Source of the DNA: CAYXUG01 sp964468655
GTDB lineage: Bacteria; Fidelibacterota; Marinisomatia; Marinisomatales; CAYXUG01
DNA: 63,306 bases
Assembly: GCA_964468655.1 (NCBI GenBank)
Contig: CAYXUG010000003.1
Span: forward strand, 1-63,306
Direction of reading: 5' to 3'
Positions within the stretch are counted from its first letter, which is position 1; every line of letters begins with the position of its first letter. The position numbers and the translations under genes were made by a program. The notes beneath the pieces were generated by a model. The model ran no database searches and was not told where the DNA came from. It saw only the letters and a list, made by a program, of their open reading frames with translations. Of this stretch, positions 28,500-37,043 are shown in pieces.

Positions 28500-29522
28500 T
28501 TGACTTCATTAAAGGAGTTAGCTGACTTAATTGATGGAGATGTAGAGGGTGATCCGGGATTAGAGATAAAAGGTGTTTCGGATATCAAAAAATCAACCGA
28601 AGGATCGATTTCCCTTTATCATGATAAAAGGTATCGAAAGTATCTGGGTGAAACAAAAGCTTCAGCTTTGGTTGTCTCAAAAAAGGAAAAAGTCGATAAG
28701 TTTGATTTAATCCGTGTAGAAAACCCGCTTTTAGCGTTTACAAAAGTTATTGCTTTTTTTACTCCTGTTGATGAAAAGGAAGATGGGATTCATCCAACGG
28801 CAATTTTAGCCGAAAATGTAAAGATAGGAAAAAATGTGATAGTAGGTCCCTGGACTATCCTAGAAAAAGATGTGGAATTGATGAATGAGGTGGTGGTGGG
28901 TGCACATTGTTATATTGGATCAGATTCAACAATTGGAAATTGTTCATCCCTTTTTTCCAACGTTATTCTCTATGAAAAAATCATTTTGGGTAAAAATGTG
29001 TTAATACACAGCGGCACTGTATTGGGAGCCGACGGATTTGGCTTTGTGACAGAAAATGATGAACATGCAAAAATTCCCCATACTGGCGGTGTTGAGATCA
29101 GGGACAATGTTGAAATAGGTGCGAACTGCGCAGTCGATAGAGGAACTTTTGGGAATACAGTGGTTGGTGAAGGATCAAAACTGGATGATTTTGTGCATGT
29201 AGGTCATAATGCCCAGATAGGGAAAGGATGCCTAATTGCCGGTAAGGTAGGTATCGCAGGTAGTTCCGTCATTGGGGATTATTCCGTTTTTGGCGGGCAG
29301 GCAGGTGTAGTGGATCATGTGGAAATTGGCGAAAGATCTAAGGTGGGCGCTCAGTCAGGGATTACAAAATCAATGCCCGGAAATCAGACGTACTCAGGAA
29401 TGCCTGCACGAGAACTGCATCAAAAAATAAAAGTCGATGCACTTGTTAATAAATTACCTGAAATTGTGAAAAGACTTAAGGATCTTGAAGAAACTGTAAC
29501 AAAACTCAAGGAAAATAAATGA
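28500..29522 (+). CDS. lpxD: UDP-3-O-acylglucosamine N-acyltransferase LpxD
   Basis: 340 aa from TTG 28500. An N-terminal uridine-binding domain (SLKELADLIDGDVEGD) is followed by left-handed beta-helix hexapeptides (IHPTAILAENVKIGKNVIVGPW) and the family motifs GADGFGF, HTGGVEI, VDRGTFGNT and VHVGHNAQIG, including the catalytic His. LpxD adds the second acyl chain in lipid A synthesis. It lies two bases after skp and overlaps lpxC by ATGA. Confidence 0.95.
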   Translation: MTSLKELADLIDGDVEGDPGLEIKGVSDIKKSTEGSISLYHDKRYRKYLGETKASALVVSKKEKVDKFDLIRVENPLLAFTKVIAFFTPVDEKEDGIHPTAILAENVKIGKNVIVGPWTILEKDVELMNEVVVGAHCYIGSDSTIGNCSSLFSNVILYEKIILGKNVLIHSGTVLGADGFGFVTENDEHAKIPHTGGVEIRDNVEIGANCAVDRGTFGNTVVGEGSKLDDFVHVGHNAQIGKGCLIAGKVGIAGSSVIGDYSVFGGQAGVVDHVEIGERSKVGAQSGITKSMPGNQTYSGMPARELHQKIKVDALVNKLPEIVKRLKDLEETVTKLKENK

Positions 29523-30433
29523 CAGCTTTTCAGAAAACAATTCAATCTCAAATATCCTGTGAAGGGTTTGGATTGCACACCGGGCAAAAGTCAGCTATCA
29601 CTTTTAAACCGGCAAATGAAAATTCAGGAATTCAGTTTGTAAGAAAAGATATTGATGATAAAACTGTCATTCCTGCATTGGTGGAATATGTGGCGGAAAC
29701 TAATAGAGGAACTACATTACTAAAAGGTGGAGTTAAAGTCGATACAGTGGAGCATGTACTCAGTGCTTTGAATGGCGTTGGGATTGATAATATTAATATA
29801 GAACTGGATGGACCGGAACCGCCTATAATGGACGGTAGCGCAAAAGTGTTTGTTGACATATTAACTGATGCCGGAATCAGGGAATTGAATTCAGAGCAGA
29901 TGCCGTTGATCATTGAAACACCGATCCATTTTTCATTACAGGGTAGAGATAGCACAATGGAAGTAATACCTTCGTTTGAAGCATGTTTTACCTACAAAAT
30001 TGACAACAAGGAAATATTTGGTTCGCAGGAAATGACACTTTTCACCATGGATGATTATACAACCCAAATTGCAGAAGCCCGTACATTTTGCTTTTTAAGC
30101 GAGGTAGAGGCGATTTACAATCACGGATTAGCCAAAGGCGGCAGTTTGGAGAATACGATTGTTTTTTCAGATTGTGATTTTGAGGATGTAGATGTAAATA
30201 TCCTGGGAAAAGAATTTGGATTAACGGAATCTCAAATGTGCAATTCCATTGGCGTTGTTGGAGATGTTTCCCTGAGATTTGAAAATGAACCAGTAAGACA
30301 TAAGCTACTGGACCTCATAGGTGATTTAACATTACTTGGGCGGCCAATTCAAGGACACATAACAGCAATAAATGCAGGTCACGAAATGCATATAGAATTT
30401 ATAAAAAAACTAAAGGAAGATTACTCGCTATGA
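29519..30433 (+). CDS. lpxC: UDP-3-O-acyl-N-acetylglucosamine deacetylase LpxC
   Basis: 304 aa. Zinc-dependent deacetylase performing the committed step of lipid A synthesis. Motifs: FGLHTGQKS, VEHVLSALNGVGIDNI with the first zinc His, PIMDGSAKVFVD, LAKGGSLENTIVF, VRHKLLDLIGDL with the His-Asp zinc ligands, and the C-terminal GHITAINAGHEMH. It stands alone and is not fused to fabZ as it often is in Bacteroidetes. Confidence 0.95.
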   Translation: MTAFQKTIQSQISCEGFGLHTGQKSAITFKPANENSGIQFVRKDIDDKTVIPALVEYVAETNRGTTLLKGGVKVDTVEHVLSALNGVGIDNINIELDGPEPPIMDGSAKVFVDILTDAGIRELNSEQMPLIIETPIHFSLQGRDSTMEVIPSFEACFTYKIDNKEIFGSQEMTLFTMDDYTTQIAEARTFCFLSEVEAIYNHGLAKGGSLENTIVFSDCDFEDVDVNILGKEFGLTESQMCNSIGVVGDVSLRFENEPVRHKLLDLIGDLTLLGRPIQGHITAINAGHEMHIEFIKKLKEDYSL

Positions 30434-30897
30434 GTTATTCGGAAAAAAAATTGAGTTTTGATATTTCAGAAATTCAGAAAATTATTCCTCACAGGTACCC
30501 TCTATTGTTGATAGACAGAATTGATGAATTGGTTCCGGGCAAATCAGTTAAAGCTACCAAGAATGTTACAAACAATGAGCAGTTCTTTCAAGGTCATTTC
30601 CCCGGTCAACCTGTGATGCCGGGAGTAATGATTCTGGAAAGTATGGCACAGGCAGGTGGATTTTTGGTGTTGTATTCTGTAGAGAATCCGGAACAGAAAC
30701 TGATGTATTTATCAAAGATTGAAAGTGCCCGGTTCAAACAAATGGTAATTCCTGGGGATCAACTGGAACTTGAATTAAATTTGCTGAAATTTCGATTGAA
30801 TACCTGCAAAATTGAAGGAAAAGCTTTTGTGAATGGAAAGGTCGTTGTTGAGGTGGTATTCTTAGCATCGGTTGTAGATAGAGAAGCGAATGAGTAA
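30430..30897 (+). CDS. fabZ: 3-hydroxyacyl-ACP dehydratase FabZ
   Basis: 155 aa. Hot-dog dehydratase of fatty-acid elongation. Catalytic motif FFQGHFPGQPVMPGVMILE carries His and, further on, Glu; the N-terminal HRYPLLLIDRI is also conserved. It overlaps lpxC by four bases and lpxA by eight, the common arrangement that balances fatty-acid and lipid A synthesis. Confidence 0.95.
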   Translation: MSYSEKKLSFDISEIQKIIPHRYPLLLIDRIDELVPGKSVKATKNVTNNEQFFQGHFPGQPVMPGVMILESMAQAGGFLVLYSVENPEQKLMYLSKIESARFKQMVIPGDQLELELNLLKFRLNTCKIEGKAFVNGKVVVEVVFLASVVDREANE

Positions 30898-31669
30898 ATC
30901 AGGTTCAATTCATCCAAGTTCTATTGTTTCTTCTGATGCTAAAATAGGAGATCAAGTAAAAATTGGTCCTTACAGTGTTATTGAAGAAGATGTTTTAATC
31001 GGTGATAATTGCCGGATAGGAAATTTTGTTACACTAAAAAAGGGTACTCGGTTAGGTAATGGCTGCCGAGTTTTTCATGGTGTTGATATTGGTGAAGAGC
31101 CACAGGATTTTAAATATTCAGGAGAACCAACCACAGTAGAAATCGGTGAAAATGTAACTCTTAGGGAATATGTAACCATTCACCGCGGCACAAAGATGAG
31201 AGAAAAAACAGTGGTTGGAGATAATTGTTACCTCATGGCGTATGTTCATGTTGGCCATGATTCTATTTTAGGAGATAATGTCATTATCGCAAACGGTGCC
31301 CAGCTCGGCGGACACGTGGAAGTGGATGACCACACATTTATTGGTGGTTTAGTTGCAGTTCATCAGTTTGTGAAAATTGGAAAGTATGTCTGTGTTGGCG
31401 GTGGATTTAGAGTTGTGCAGGATGTCCCTCCGTTTATACTCGTAGCAGGTGAACCGTTGAAATTTTCAGGATTAAATTCTGTTGGATTGAGAAGAAAAAA
31501 TTTTAATACATCCATAAGAAATACAATTAAAGGCACGTATCAATTATTATTTGATTCAAATAATAATGTGAGCCAGGCAGTTGAAGAAATCAACAAAGCG
31601 TATCCTGACAGTCAAGAGGCAAAAGAAATTATTTCATTTGTAGAAAACAGCAACCGGGGAATAGTTTAA
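30890..31669 (+). CDS. lpxA: UDP-N-acetylglucosamine acyltransferase LpxA
   Basis: 259 aa. Left-handed beta-helix acyltransferase, first step of lipid A synthesis. Visible: repeated hexapeptides from IHPSSIVSSDAKIGDQVKIG, DIGEEPQDFKYSGEPT, LREYVTIHRGT, YLMAYVHVGHDSILGDNV with the catalytic His, LGGHVEVDDHTFIGG, and the C-terminal helices ending the protein (GLRRKNF...). Complete and of standard length. Confidence 0.95.
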   Translation: MSKSGSIHPSSIVSSDAKIGDQVKIGPYSVIEEDVLIGDNCRIGNFVTLKKGTRLGNGCRVFHGVDIGEEPQDFKYSGEPTTVEIGENVTLREYVTIHRGTKMREKTVVGDNCYLMAYVHVGHDSILGDNVIIANGAQLGGHVEVDDHTFIGGLVAVHQFVKIGKYVCVGGGFRVVQDVPPFILVAGEPLKFSGLNSVGLRRKNFNTSIRNTIKGTYQLLFDSNNNVSQAVEEINKAYPDSQEAKEIISFVENSNRGIV

Positions 31670-31670
31670 A

Positions 31671-32390
31671 ATTAAGGTAATCATTATTTATCTCCTTCCT
31701 TTTTGGATAGGTCATTTTATTTTTTCCCAGGTACCCGATTACGATATTAATTCTGAAACGAGTGAAAATGAGATTTCGCCATTTTTCAAAATGATCTCTG
31801 TTCAAACCAGCCACCATGGGATATACCCTTATGAAGAAAATTTCCGTACTCAGATAGGAATTCTGGGTTTATCCGGGGCATCTCAAAATGATGATGATCT
31901 TTCAATGGTATCCGGCAAGGGAGGCATATTCCCCGCAATTGAATTGGGGTACTGGGTGACTTCTAATCTTCATTTTATGGGAACTTATTCTTCATTTGTT
32001 AATAATGATGATATTGTTTTTTCCACAAGTTACGGGTTTGAAGTTTTCTCGAATATAAAAAATGACACTTCTTATCCGTGGATGTTTTCATTCCAACAAA
32101 GGACCATTGAAGGGCAAGATGATTTTTTATTGAAATCATTGGATGCGGGAGTGTTAAAACAAATTAATGTGAGTAAATTTTATACTTGGCTCGGTGCTGG
32201 AATCACCATGTTTGATGCAAAAATAATAATAAGTGAAAATAACTCAATCCAAAGCAAATTGAGCGGACAAGTAAACACAATTCGATTTGGAGTGGGAAGC
32301 AGATTAAAGAATTTCTATGGAATTAATTTAGGGTTTAAAGTCCATTCAAAAATTGTGAGTGGTTATTTAGGATTTCACAGGTTTTTATAA
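31671..32390 (+). CDS. Exported outer-membrane-like protein with apparent ATT start
   Basis: 239 aa if read from ATT 31671, one base after the lpxA stop. That reading gives a signal peptide (KVIIIYLLPFWIGHFIFSQ) and mature start VPDYDINSE. No ATG, GTG or TTG lies in frame between the upstream stop (31662-31664) and ATG 31791, which would remove the signal peptide. A GGGGAA sequence near 31656 could serve as ribosome binding site. The mature part has regular strands with GLSGASQND and an aromatic C-terminal strand, suggesting a small beta-barrel. Function unknown. Confidence 0.65.
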   Translation: MKVIIIYLLPFWIGHFIFSQVPDYDINSETSENEISPFFKMISVQTSHHGIYPYEENFRTQIGILGLSGASQNDDDLSMVSGKGGIFPAIELGYWVTSNLHFMGTYSSFVNNDDIVFSTSYGFEVFSNIKNDTSYPWMFSFQQRTIEGQDDFLLKSLDAGVLKQINVSKFYTWLGAGITMFDAKIIISENNSIQSKLSGQVNTIRFGVGSRLKNFYGINLGFKVHSKIVSGYLGFHRFL

Positions 32391-32392
32391 AT

Positions 32393-33559
32393 ATGATAAA
32401 ATCAATTTCAATATTAGGATCTACCGGTTCCATTGGCGAAAACACGCTGAAGGTTGTTGACCACATAAGCAGTGAATTTAATGTAAAATATCTGACTGCC
32501 GGAGGAAATGCTGAAAAATTAGTCGATCAGGCGCTGATGTACCAACCGCAGTCAGTTGCAATATTAGATATTGAGAAATATGATGAAGTTTCGCATCATT
32601 TAAGAAAAAGTGAGATAGAAGTGCTCAAAGGCAGAGAAGGAATTTTGGATATTGCATCTAGAAATGATATCGATTTAATGGTAAATGCATTGGTGGGAAG
32701 TTCAGGCATGGAACCCACTGTTTTGGCTTTATCTGAAGGAGTAAATGTAGCGCTCAGCAATAAGGAAAGTATGGTAATGGCCGGTGGTATAATCAGTGAA
32801 ATCAGGCAAAAAACAGGCGCAGAAATTTATCCCGTTGACAGCGAACACAGTGCTATTTGGCAGTGCCTCACAGGTGAAAATAATAGTGAAATTAAAAAAA
32901 TCATCTTAACCGGGTCAGGTGGTCCTTTCAGGGAAAAACCACTAAATGAATTTGCCTACATTACCGTAGAACAGGCGTTGAACCATCCAAACTGGAAAAT
33001 GGGAAAAAAAATTACCATAGATTCTGCAACCATGATGAATAAGGGGTTGGAAGTCATCGAAGCATTTTGGCTGTTTCAGGTGGATATTAACCAAATTGAA
33101 ATTGTGGTTCATCCGCAATCAATCATCCACAGCATGGTTGAATTTGTGGACGGTTCGGTGAAAGCGCAATTGGGACTTCCTGACATGAAAGTGCCTATTC
33201 AGTATGCATTGACTAATCCGGAAAGAAAACTGGCAGATTGGGAGTCAATAGATTTCACCACCACTGGCAAATTAACGTTTGAAAAACCCGATTTGGAGAA
33301 ATTCCCATGCATAAGAATTGCATTTGATGCATTGGAAAAAGGCGGTTCAGCACCCGCAGCGTTAAATGTAACAAACGATAATACTGTTAAGCAATTTCTG
33401 GATGGTAATTTAACATTTTCTCAAATTGCAGAAATTAATGAAGCTGCCATTTATGAACACGAATGGTCAGAGAATCCTGATCTGGATTTTTTAAAGAATC
33501 TGGAGATTTGGGGAGAAAATTTTGTGAATGAAACTGTGAAGGAAGGGAAACTGGTATGA
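32393..33559 (+). CDS. dxr: 1-deoxy-D-xylulose 5-phosphate reductoisomerase Dxr
   Basis: 388 aa. NADPH-dependent second step of the MEP isoprenoid pathway. Motifs: ISILGSTGSIGENTL for NADPH, LSNKESMVMAG, YPVDSEHSAIWQCL with metal ligands, SGGPFR, HPNWKMGKKITIDSATMMNKGLEVIEA split across the catalytic loop, and PDMKVPIQYALTNPERK. Overlaps rseP by four bases. Its product ultimately feeds UppS. Confidence 0.95.
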   Translation: MIKSISILGSTGSIGENTLKVVDHISSEFNVKYLTAGGNAEKLVDQALMYQPQSVAILDIEKYDEVSHHLRKSEIEVLKGREGILDIASRNDIDLMVNALVGSSGMEPTVLALSEGVNVALSNKESMVMAGGIISEIRQKTGAEIYPVDSEHSAIWQCLTGENNSEIKKIILTGSGGPFREKPLNEFAYITVEQALNHPNWKMGKKITIDSATMMNKGLEVIEAFWLFQVDINQIEIVVHPQSIIHSMVEFVDGSVKAQLGLPDMKVPIQYALTNPERKLADWESIDFTTTGKLTFEKPDLEKFPCIRIAFDALEKGGSAPAALNVTNDNTVKQFLDGNLTFSQIAEINEAAIYEHEWSENPDLDFLKNLEIWGENFVNETVKEGKLV

Positions 33560-34731
33560 TAACGATTCTGGCAGCCATATTTGTGATTGGCGTTTTGGTT
33601 TTCGTCCATGAATCCGGGCATTTTTTAGCTGCGCGATCCATTGGTGTGAGGGTGGACAGATTTTCTCTTGGATTTCCACCGCGCCTTTTCACATTTACAC
33701 CCACTGATAGAGGTTGGGTATTCAACTTGTTCTTTTTTACCCGAAGCAATAAAGGAAAAATTGAGTGGGGACCAATATGGACTAAAACAACATCAAGAAT
33801 TCCTAAAAAAGTAACGGGGACTGAATATTGTATAGCTCTTATTCCATTAGGTGGTTATGTAAAAACTGCCGGAAGTATTGATGAAAGTTTGGATGATAAA
33901 ATTACAGGTGCCCCTGACGAACTCACTTCCCAGCCGAGATGGAAACAGGCATGGGTTATTTCTGCCGGTGTCCTTATGAATTTTCTGCTGGCTATCATCA
34001 TTTTTTCCGGATTGACCTACTTCAATGGTATTCCAGAAAAAACCAATGAACCGGTTGTCTTGGATGTAAATCCCGGACTTCCTGCTTCTGAAGCCGGTAT
34101 CATTACGGGAGACAGAATCGAATCAATTAATGATGAAAAGATAGAAACGTGGGGAAAATTAACAGAAATCATTCACGCCCGTCCCCTGGAGCCAATTAAC
34201 GTTCAGTGGCGGAGAAACAGTGAGTTTTATTCGGCAGACATTGTAACGCAGAAAGGAATGATATTTGTTAATGATGAAGCAAAGGAAGTGGGATTGATTG
34301 GAGTTACAGGCGGATATATGATTCGCGATGCATCAGTTATTGATGCTGGGGTGAATGGTGTAAAAAAGACGGGATTCTGGCTTGGGATGATTGTGAAATC
34401 ATTAAAGATGGTGATAACCGGGGAAGCATCGGTGAAAGAATTGGGAGGTCCCATTACCATAGCGAAACTTGCTGGGGAATCGGCTAAAGCAGGAATGTCA
34501 GCCCTATTTTCTCTTATGGCAATCATCAGTGTTAACCTTGCCTTTATTAATATAATGCCTATTCCCGGACTGGATGGGGGGCATTTATTGATTATTGTGG
34601 TGGAAGGTATTATCCGCAGGGCACTTTCCATTAAAACAAAAATGGTGATTCAGCAGGTGGGAATGGCGTTGTTATTACTCTTAATTATACTTGTATTCTA
34701 TGTTGATATCAGCAGGTTTTTCTTTAATTAA
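33556..34731 (+). CDS. rseP: Site-2 intramembrane zinc metalloprotease RseP
   Basis: 391 aa. The HESGH zinc motif is at residues 18-22 in the first transmembrane helix; a PDZ domain lies at about 165-255 (DVNPGLPASEAGIITGDRIESI), and the LDG motif (PIPGLDGGHLL) is near residue 340. RseP cleaves membrane-bound anti-sigma factors or signal-peptide remnants. Last gene of the envelope operon; its end overlaps the convergent DUF3108 gene by eight bases. Confidence 0.93.
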   Translation: MITILAAIFVIGVLVFVHESGHFLAARSIGVRVDRFSLGFPPRLFTFTPTDRGWVFNLFFFTRSNKGKIEWGPIWTKTTSRIPKKVTGTEYCIALIPLGGYVKTAGSIDESLDDKITGAPDELTSQPRWKQAWVISAGVLMNFLLAIIIFSGLTYFNGIPEKTNEPVVLDVNPGLPASEAGIITGDRIESINDEKIETWGKLTEIIHARPLEPINVQWRRNSEFYSADIVTQKGMIFVNDEAKEVGLIGVTGGYMIRDASVIDAGVNGVKKTGFWLGMIVKSLKMVITGEASVKELGGPITIAKLAGESAKAGMSALFSLMAIISVNLAFINIMPIPGLDGGHLLIIVVEGIIRRALSIKTKMVIQQVGMALLLLLIILVFYVDISRFFFN

Positions 34732-35458
34732 CTGAAACTTTTTTCAGTTTTAATATCATTGTTCCAAAACTGGCATTTGATTCAATTTTCACCGGCAGTC
34801 TCCTTTTGTCATCGGAAAGCCATATTGTCATATTACCCTTGCTTTTTAAAAGTGATTTTCCTTCCCGGAAGGGTTCAATTACAAAACAGTTAAATTTACC
34901 TGCCGGTACTTTTATTTTTTCTTTGTGGTGTACGATTATTTTAAAAACTGTGAATTTATTATTATCGAACGTCGTGTATGAAAATAAATCACCTACCTTT
35001 AATGGTACTGTCCGAAGATAGTAAATCATAGAATAAGGATCTCGAATTTCCTGGGATACCGGGAATTCCCTTTCCTCAGTGGTAATTAAAGAATCTTCAT
35101 AATTGATTGTAGCTGAAAATTTATTTTTATAATTACGCTCCCGAATATCTTTTCTGAATTTTCTGGTGAAAAGTTCTTTGGTGTCTACCCACGTTTCGAC
35201 CACATCTCTCACTTTAAATAAACGGTCAATGATTTTGCTGCTTTTAACATTAAATGAAATATGAAAGGTTTCAAATCCATCAACTGTTTCAATAGCCTTT
35301 ATTTTCAGCTTTGCAATGCCGGCAGGAATAAAATTTATTTTAGCTGAATAGTGTAATGATTCGCCTATATCAAATGGATTTAAAGTCTGAGCTGAGGTAA
35401 ACCCAACAAAGCATATTCCTAATATGATTAATTTTTTCGCCATATTACTGTATTTCAC
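34724..35458 (-). CDS. DUF3108-family exported protein
   Basis: 244 aa from ATG 35458 (or ATG 35443, which starts the signal peptide AKKLIILGICFVGFTSAQ directly). The mature protein follows the DUF3108 pattern: IGESLHYSAKINFIPAGIAKLKI, then PYSMIYYLRT, FSYTTFDNNK and KVPAGKFNCFVIEP. Family members are periplasmic strand-rich proteins of unknown function, often near envelope genes. Third gene of a three-gene minus-strand operon. Confidence 0.8.
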   Translation of the reverse strand: MKYSNMAKKLIILGICFVGFTSAQTLNPFDIGESLHYSAKINFIPAGIAKLKIKAIETVDGFETFHISFNVKSSKIIDRLFKVRDVVETWVDTKELFTRKFRKDIRERNYKNKFSATINYEDSLITTEEREFPVSQEIRDPYSMIYYLRTVPLKVGDLFSYTTFDNNKFTVFKIIVHHKEKIKVPAGKFNCFVIEPFREGKSLLKSKGNMTIWLSDDKRRLPVKIESNASFGTMILKLKKVSVN

Positions 35459-35461
35459 TGT

Positions 35462-36034
35462 CTAGTTTCTTAAAATTTTCACTTCTTTATCCATTAGGTC
35501 AAGAATTTTTGAGCCGGATGAGGGAGGCAGAATTCCATCATCAATGATCATGTCCACTGAATTCTTAAACTTGGTGATTATTTGGTCCGGATCATTTAAT
35601 GGTTGCTCCCCCCCTTTATTAACACTGGTTGTTGTAATGGGAAAACCAAGCTTCTGAACCAATGAAGTTGGACAAAGGTGATTGGGAATTCGTATGCCAA
35701 TACTTTTATTTGGTCCAAGGAGGTTGGCAGATAATTCAGATGAGTCAGTTTGGAGGATAACAGTCACTTTTCCGGGAAGTTCATTTTCAATCAGTGTTTG
35801 ATGCTCTGGAGTTACTGATGCAAAACGATTCAGCATTTCCAAATCACTGACTATGATACTCCACGGTTTTTTTCGCCCCTTAAGCGTGGAAAGTTTTTTT
35901 AGGGCAGAATCGTTCGTTGCATCTACACCAAATCCATACAACGTGTCCGTAGGATAAATTACGATTCCTCCCTTTGATAGAATGTCAACTGCCTCTTCAA
36001 GCCAGTCATCGTCTGCATATTTTTTTATATTCAC
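35462..36034 (-). CDS. Sua5/YciO/YrdC-type L-threonylcarbamoyladenylate synthase
   Basis: 190 aa from GTG 36034, 17 bases after the upstream gene stops; the frame opens earlier but only inside that gene. The YrdC fold makes threonylcarbamoyl-AMP for t6A tRNA modification. Motifs: GGIVIYPTDTLYGFGVDA, LKGRKKPWSIIVSD, PGKVTVIL, IGIRIPNH and TSVNKGGE. The length fits the TsaC/YrdC-only form rather than long Sua5. Confidence 0.88.
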   Translation of the reverse strand: MNIKKYADDDWLEEAVDILSKGGIVIYPTDTLYGFGVDATNDSALKKLSTLKGRKKPWSIIVSDLEMLNRFASVTPEHQTLIENELPGKVTVILQTDSSELSANLLGPNKSIGIRIPNHLCPTSLVQKLGFPITTTSVNKGGEQPLNDPDQIITKFKNSVDMIIDDGILPPSSGSKILDLMDKEVKILRN

Positions 36035-36050
36035 AATTAAATAATCTTGG

Positions 36051-36887
36051 TTAGTTTGGTTTTGTTTTCCATCGACGATGAAACCAGAAATATTGTTCCG
36101 GTCTTTTTCTGATTTCATTTTCCAGCATGTGATTGTATCTCTGCATAATAGTTTCGATTTTATCATATTTATAGGTTGGAATCGTATCAAATTTTAAATG
36201 CCATTTACCACTTGTGTTCATATAGCAAATGGTCAAAATCATTGGAGCGCCCGTTTTCAAGTGGAATACAGCTGCCCCTTTCGGTGTGGAAGACGGAATA
36301 TTGAAAAAATCGAGAAAGACCCCTTTTTTTCTGAAATCCTGATCAGATGCCAGTGCAAGAATTTCGCCTTTTTCCAGGACATTCGCCAATTCATTAAAAG
36401 GCATATTCCGATAAAGTAAGGTAGCGCCGGTGAATGACCGGTGTTCAAAAAGAAATTTATTCGCACCTTTATTTTTCAGCCGTTGAATAATACAATTAAG
36501 TGGATATCCATTTTTTGCAAGCCAGACTGGAATTAATTCCCAGTTTCCAAAATGACCTGAAAGTAAAATGACCCCTTTTCGCAATGCCAAAGCATTATCA
36601 AGGATTGTAAGATTTTCCACAGTTAATTCCCTGTCAAAGTTCATTGAATTGTGTCTTAAAGCTTCAATGAATGTTATTCCGAAATGTTCATAAAGCTTCG
36701 GAATTAAATTGTTTATATTTTTGATTGGATATTCCGGCATGGCTTTTTTTATATTTTCAAGCGCTTCATCTTTTCGATAGGTATAAAATCTATAAAGGAA
36801 CCTTCCAATAAACATCCCGGCATTTCTGGATGCGCTTCCGCTCAGACTCGAAATGATATAACTTAATATTCTCAGAAAATAATACAT
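36051..36887 (-). CDS. Lipid A biosynthesis acyltransferase (LpxL/HtrB family)
   Basis: 278 aa. The catalytic HX4E motif appears as SGHFGNWELIP (about residues 110-120), followed by ASDQDFRKKGVFLDFFNIP and the C-terminal PEQYFWFHRRWKTKP typical of lauroyl acyltransferases. It should add a secondary acyl chain to a lipid A precursor at the inner membrane face. It leads the operon with the Sua5 and DUF3108 genes. Confidence 0.9.
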   Translation of the reverse strand: MYYFLRILSYIISSLSGSASRNAGMFIGRFLYRFYTYRKDEALENIKKAMPEYPIKNINNLIPKLYEHFGITFIEALRHNSMNFDRELTVENLTILDNALALRKGVILLSGHFGNWELIPVWLAKNGYPLNCIIQRLKNKGANKFLFEHRSFTGATLLYRNMPFNELANVLEKGEILALASDQDFRKKGVFLDFFNIPSSTPKGAAVFHLKTGAPMILTICYMNTSGKWHLKFDTIPTYKYDKIETIMQRYNHMLENEIRKRPEQYFWFHRRWKTKPN

Positions 36888-37005
36888 GGGTAAGTATTCG
36901 ATTACAATTTGATTCTTTGTTGAGGCAATTTATCGGTACTTCGATTCAGGAATCAAGATATTTTCCAAAAAGAAAAATAAGAATGAAAACTAAGTTTGGA
37001 AACCG

Positions 37006-37034
37006 TTGACTTTTGCTGTGGGTGGGAGTAAAAT
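37006..37034 (+). promoter_or_regulatory. Sigma-70-like promoter for nfeD, short or no leader
   Basis: TTGACT at 37006-37011 and TAAAAT at 37029-37034 are separated by 17 bases. Expected transcription start is near 37041, only a few bases before ATG 37044, and there is no Shine-Dalgarno, so the message is probably leaderless or nearly so. Confidence 0.6.
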
Positions 37035-37043
37035 CTAACTGTC

